11,945 nt of DNA from positions 1 through 11,945 of the forward strand of contig JAKLIE010000010.1 in assembly GCA_022709775.1 (NCBI GenBank). Reading direction: 5' to 3'. The notes under the pieces are model-generated. The model saw only the letters and a program-made list of their open reading frames with translations. It was not told the DNA's origin and did not search any database. This DNA comes from Pseudomonadota bacterium. GTDB lineage: Bacteria > Pseudomonadota > Gammaproteobacteria > Burkholderiales > Casimicrobiaceae. A program made the position numbers and the translations under genes. Of this stretch, positions 8,996 through 11,945 are shown piece by piece (the first letter of the stretch is position 1; each line of letters opens with the position of its first letter).

Positions 8996-9544
8996 TCATC
9001 GCGGCGACGGAGCAACCCGCTCGTAGGTGACGAACGCGTAGGCCGTGCCGTCGTCGCCCGTGCGCGCCTCGCGCGCGGCCTCGCGCCATTCCGCCCGATC
9101 GAAGGCCGGGAAGGCGACGTCGCCGTCGAACGGCTGCGCGATCTCGGTCAGGTGCATCGAGGCCGCCCGCGACAGCGCCTCCCGGTACAACTCCGCGCCG
9201 CCGATGCAGAACGCCGGCGGTGGCATCGCGACACGGGCGAGCGCTTCGTCGAGGCTCGAGGCCACCTCCGCGCCGGCCGCCGCGTACCCGATCTGCGAAG
9301 TGACGACGATGTTCTGCCGATCGGCGAGCGGACCGCGGAGCGACTCCCAGGTCCGCCGACCCATGATCACGGCATGCCCGCGCGTGAGGGCGCGAAAGCG
9401 CTTCAGGTCGTCGGGCAGGCGCCACGGCAGCCCGCCGGCGACGCCGATGACGCGGTTCGCCGCGACGGCGGCGACGATCGAAAGCTCGGGAAGGCGTCGC
9501 CCGGGACGAGGTGCGGGCCCCGGATCGGCGTGGGCCGCGCTCAC
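8996..9544 (-). CDS. folA: Dihydrofolate reductase
   Basis: Cytosolic NADPH-dependent enzyme that reduces dihydrofolate to tetrahydrofolate, the trimethoprim target. Length 182 residues from GTG 9544. The core aligns with E. coli FolA (159 residues): LSIVAAVAANRVIG at 21-34, GGLPWRLPDDLKRF at 37-50 with W41, catalytic acid D46 (E. coli D27) and F50 (E. coli F31), VIMGRRTWESL at 59-69, the cofactor-binding CIGGAELY at 113-120, and LTEI at 132-135 with the substrate-site threonine T133. There are about 17 extra Pro/Ala/Arg residues at the N-terminus. No other ATG, GTG or TTG lies between 9544 and the first strand, so the extension appears real unless a rarer start is used. It is divergent from the sensor kinase, and no thyA lies beside it, although thyA-folA pairs are common. 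Confidence 0.95.
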   Translation of the reverse strand: MSAAHADPGPAPRPGRRLPELSIVAAVAANRVIGVAGGLPWRLPDDLKRFRALTRGHAVIMGRRTWESLRGPLADRQNIVVTSQIGYAAAGAEVASSLDEALARVAMPPPAFCIGGAELYREALSRAASMHLTEIAQPFDGDVAFPAFDRAEWREAAREARTGDDGTAYAFVTYERVAPSPR

Positions 9545-9573
9545 GCCGGGCCCGCCTGGCGGCAGGGCGGTGT

Positions 9574-9592
9574 CATAATCCGGTCGATTATA
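9574..9592. promoter_or_regulatory. Overlapping divergent -10 elements in a palindrome (folA / sensor kinase)
   Basis: The 65-base divergent spacer contains ATAATC-CGGTC-GATTAT (9575-9591), a perfect 6-bp inverted repeat in an otherwise GC-rich stretch. One arm makes a perfect TATAAT on the minus strand (9592-9587), which would start a folA transcript near 9580 with a leader of about 36 bases. The other makes CATAAT on the plus strand (9574-9579), which would start the kinase transcript near 9586. No good -35 is visible for either. Promoter function is inferred. Confidence 0.45.
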
Positions 9593-9609
9593 GCGGCCGG
9601 CGTCTCGAC

Positions 9610-11088
9610 GTGTATTACCCGCGCTCGTTCCTCAAGTTCATCCTGTTGTCGTTCCTGCTGGTGAGCCTGCCGCTCCTGTACGCGCTCGCCGAGCTTCTGC
9701 TTTCCGTCGACCGGCTCGCGTCGCAGAGCCGCGAGGAAGTGCTGCAGGCGGCGCAGGCGGCACGCACCAGCCGGCTGCTGTTCGAGCAGGCCGCCACGCT
9801 CGAGCGGGTCGTGCGCCAGCAGCTCATCCTCGACGACCCCGCACTGATCGAAGACTACCGCCGGCTTCGGCAGGAATTCCACGCCACCGGCACGCAGCTC
9901 GCCGCCTTGCCGCTCGAACCTACCGAACGGGCCGCGCTCGACAAGCTCATGAGCAGCGAGGAGGCCCTCGCCGCGAAGCTCGGCACTTCCCGGCCCACCC
10001 CCGACGACGCCTCCGGGCTCGCCCAGGGGTTTTCCGGGCTCGTCGACGGCGCGCAGTCGATGCTCGCGGCATCGACGCAGCTCACGCAGCGTGCGATCGA
10101 GCGGCTTCAGGACACCGCGACGCGCGCACGCGAGAAGTGGCTGTGGCTCGCGCTCGCGACGGCCGGCATCGCCCTCGCGCTCGCGATCCTTTTCGCCGTG
10201 CTGATCGCGAGGCCCATCCGTCAGCTCGACCTCGCGATCCGCCAGATGGGGATCGCGGACTTCACGCACGCGATCGTCGTCAACGGCCCGCAGGATCTGC
10301 GCTACCTCGGCCAGCGGCTCGAGTGGCTGCGCACGAGGCTCCGCGAGCTCGAGGAGCAGCAGACGCGTTTCCTGCGCCACGTTTCGCACGAGCTGAAGAC
10401 GCCGCTCACCGCCGTGAGGGAGGGCGCGGAGCTGTTGCGCGACGAGGTCGGCGGCAAGCTCACGCGCGAGCAGCAGGACATCGTCCGCATCGTGCGCGAG
10501 AACACGCTCTCGCTGCAGAAGCTGATCGAGGACCTGCTGAAGTGGCACCAGACGCGGGCGGCCGAACCGGCCACGGTCGGCCCGGTCGAGCTTACGGACG
10601 TGGTGCGTCGCGTCCTGCGGGAGCAGAAGCTGGCCGCGCTCGCCCGGATGATAGCCTTCGAGACGCGATTCGAGCCGGCGATCGTCACCGGCGACGCCGA
10701 GCGCGTGCGCACGATCGTCGACAACCTCGTCTCCAACGCCATCAAGTACTCGCCGCGCTCGGGAACGATCGCGGCGGAGATCCGGGCGCGCGACGGCGTC
10801 GCGATCCTGGAAGTCTCGGACCAGGGACCCGGCGTTCCCGCGGCGGAGCGCGAGCAGGTGTTCGATTCGTTCTTCCAGGGGGCGCCGCCCGCCGAGGGGC
10901 GTGTGAAAGGCAGCGGGCTCGGACTGGCGATCGCACGCGAATACGCGATGGCGCATGGCGGGCGCATCGACGCGGTCGATCGCCCCGACGGCGCGCGCGG
11001 CGCCTGCTTCCGGCTCGTGCTTCCGCTGGCGATGGGAGCGCGCGTGGCCGCATCCCGGCGCGGCTTGACGGCGGCGGGGGTGGAGTGA
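9610..11088 (+). CDS. glrK: GlrK/QseE-type sensor histidine kinase
   Basis: Inner-membrane two-component sensor kinase of 492 residues. Order: TM1 at about 8-31, a mostly helical periplasmic region at 32-175, TM2 at about 177-199, a HAMP linker at about 200-252, then HisKA with FLRHVSHELKTPL (phospho-accepting H260), and HATPase_c with N-box DNLVSNAIKYS at 371-381, G1 DQGPGVP at 404-410, F-box FDSFFQG at 418-424 and G2 GSGLGLAIA at 434-442. The PRSF N-terminus, LDDPAL, REGAELL and the FFQG...VKGSGLGL blocks match E. coli GlrK (QseE) as I recall it. Start: GTG 9610 gives the family-like MYYPRSFLK; the frame is open upstream to 9511 but that part overlaps folA and is Arg-rich shadow. No clear Shine-Dalgarno is seen. 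The known E. coli partner is the sigma-54 activator GlrR (QseF). The next gene overlaps its stop by one base. The true signal is unknown. Confidence 0.88.
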   Translation: MYYPRSFLKFILLSFLLVSLPLLYALAELLLSVDRLASQSREEVLQAAQAARTSRLLFEQAATLERVVRQQLILDDPALIEDYRRLRQEFHATGTQLAALPLEPTERAALDKLMSSEEALAAKLGTSRPTPDDASGLAQGFSGLVDGAQSMLAASTQLTQRAIERLQDTATRAREKWLWLALATAGIALALAILFAVLIARPIRQLDLAIRQMGIADFTHAIVVNGPQDLRYLGQRLEWLRTRLRELEEQQTRFLRHVSHELKTPLTAVREGAELLRDEVGGKLTREQQDIVRIVRENTLSLQKLIEDLLKWHQTRAAEPATVGPVELTDVVRRVLREQKLAALARMIAFETRFEPAIVTGDAERVRTIVDNLVSNAIKYSPRSGTIAAEIRARDGVAILEVSDQGPGVPAAEREQVFDSFFQGAPPAEGRVKGSGLGLAIAREYAMAHGGRIDAVDRPDGARGACFRLVLPLAMGARVAASRRGLTAAGVE

Positions 11089-11945
11089 TGAAGCGCTCTC
11101 CGAAGCGCGCTTCGCGCGCCTCCGCCCGAGCGGCGCGTCGGAATCGTCCGCCGTCCCGGCTCCCGGGCGGGCGGGCGGTCGCGCTGGCGTGCATCGTTGC
11201 GCTCGTCTCCGGCTGCGCGTCGCTGCCCGAGACGTCGCCATCCGACATCACGCTCTACGACGACGTCGGGCCGCTGAACATCGAGATGACGCCGATGGTC
11301 GAGTCGCCGCCGATCGAGCCGGTCGAGCCGCCGCTGTCGGCGCCGCCGCTCATGCCCCCGCCCGAGCCCGCGCCCGCGCCGTCGAAGGACGCGCGCGCGC
11401 AGGAGCCGCAGGCGGCGACGATCCCGGCGCCCTCGACGAGCGCCGCGCCGGCCGAGAACGTGGTCGCGGCCGCGGCGCCGACGGCGCTGCCCCCCGCCGC
11501 GGTCGTCCCGCCCGACGACCTCGCCGCGCTGACGCTGATCGCCGACCTGCAGCGCTACAACGGCCTCGGCCCCGACGAGGTGAAGCGCGAGCTCGTCGTC
11601 GCGACCAATGCGCTCAACCGCGATCGCACGGACGTGAACCGCGTGCGGCTCGCCGTCCTCTACACGCTCGTCCACTCGAACCTGCAGGACGACCAGCGCG
11701 CACTGCAGCTCCTCGAGAACGTCGCGAAGAGCGGAGGCGGGCCCACGCCGGTCAAGGCGATCGCGGCGATCCTGTACGTCCAGGTGTCGGACCGCGTGCG
11801 CACGGTGCGCGAGGAGCAGATGAAGGCCAACGATGCCGTGCAGAAGCTCGAGGCGCTGCGCGCCATGGAGCGCAGCCTCCTTCGCGACCGCGTCCGCAGC
11901 GGCGGCGGGGGCGGAGGGGGCGGCGGCGGCGGTGGCGGCGGCAGC
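11088..11945 (+). CDS. QseG-like outer-membrane lipoprotein (partial, runs off the window)
   Basis: 286 codons are present with no stop before the edge. The ATG is in TGATG, sharing one base with the kinase stop, so translation is probably coupled. The N-terminus is long and basic (about 30 residues, many Arg/Lys), then a hydrophobic stretch and lipobox V40-S-G-C43, a signal peptidase II site. A Pro/Ala/Glu-rich linker follows at about 70-145, then a helical domain (ADLQRYNGLGPDEVKRELVV, VRLAVLYTLVHS, LQLLENVAKS). A heptad-like segment ends in LEALRAMERSLLRD at about 254-267, resembling the LENLTDIERQLS region of E. coli QseG. Position after a GlrK-type kinase also fits QseG, the lipoprotein that interacts with QseE. 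The sequence ends in 14 glycines and a serine. Identity as QseG-like is inference; the total length is unknown. Confidence 0.72.
   Translation, partial: MKRSPKRASRASARAARRNRPPSRLPGGRAVALACIVALVSGCASLPETSPSDITLYDDVGPLNIEMTPMVESPPIEPVEPPLSAPPLMPPPEPAPAPSKDARAQEPQAATIPAPSTSAAPAENVVAAAAPTALPPAAVVPPDDLAALTLIADLQRYNGLGPDEVKRELVVATNALNRDRTDVNRVRLAVLYTLVHSNLQDDQRALQLLENVAKSGGGPTPVKAIAAILYVQVSDRVRTVREEQMKANDAVQKLEALRAMERSLLRDRVRSGGGGGGGGGGGGGGS
11901..11942 (+). repeat. 14-codon poly-glycine (GGN) tract at the window edge
   Basis: Fourteen consecutive glycine codons, mostly GGC with a few GGG, GGA and GGT, close the visible part of the lipoprotein frame and are followed by one serine codon. The codon mix means it is not a pure repeat. 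It is low-complexity and G-rich on the coding strand, so length variation by slippage or sequencing/assembly error is possible. Confidence 0.85.

Noticed and set aside
8541..9026. Plus-strand 161-codon frame containing GEGLEPSRC...
   Set aside because: That string is the typical false translation of the antisense of a tRNA-Leu gene, which lies exactly there. The rest shows no motif.
9511..9609. Sensor kinase starting at ATG 9511
   Set aside because: The added 33 residues overlap folA, are Arg/Pro-rich and do not resemble the family N-terminus; GTG 9610 gives the expected PRSF start.

Overview
The window is dense, high-GC DNA (about 70% G+C by eye) with a proteobacterial gene set. The closest family resemblances, as I recall them, are to Betaproteobacteria (Burkholderiales/Rhodocyclales-like). 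Support comes from the E. coli-type PurB, the queA-tgt-yajC-secD-secF order, a GlrK/QseE-type sensor kinase followed by a QseG-like lipoprotein, and a probable PEP-CTERM-type secreted protein. The assignment is inference; no search was run.

Layout, left to right. purB (+) ends 28 bases from the end of a convergent DedA-family membrane protein gene (-). A leftward series then runs, in transcription order from right to left: folA, a 302-base gap, tRNA-Leu(CAA), queA, a secreted protein with a PEP-CTERM-like tail, tgt, yajC, secD, secF, dedA. The right end holds the divergent pair folA (-) and a sensor kinase (+). The kinase gene overlaps by 1 base a lipoprotein gene that runs off the window in a 14-glycine tract.

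Functional links. Tgt and QueA perform successive steps of queuosine modification of tRNAs with GUN anticodons. YajC, SecD and SecF form the accessory complex of the Sec translocon. The kinase and lipoprotein look like the first two genes of a qseE-qseG-qseF (glrK-yfhG-glrR) operon, so a sigma-54-dependent response regulator is expected just beyond the right edge. FolA and PurB are housekeeping enzymes of folate and purine metabolism.

Most of the window is ordinary core genome. The least ordinary part is 6669-7510: a small secreted protein of unrecognised family inserted into the otherwise conserved queA-tgt order, with a possible sigma-54 promoter and a perfect 7-bp hairpin in its upstream region. 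I do not see a clearly new multi-gene system. There is no CRISPR array, transposase or phage gene.
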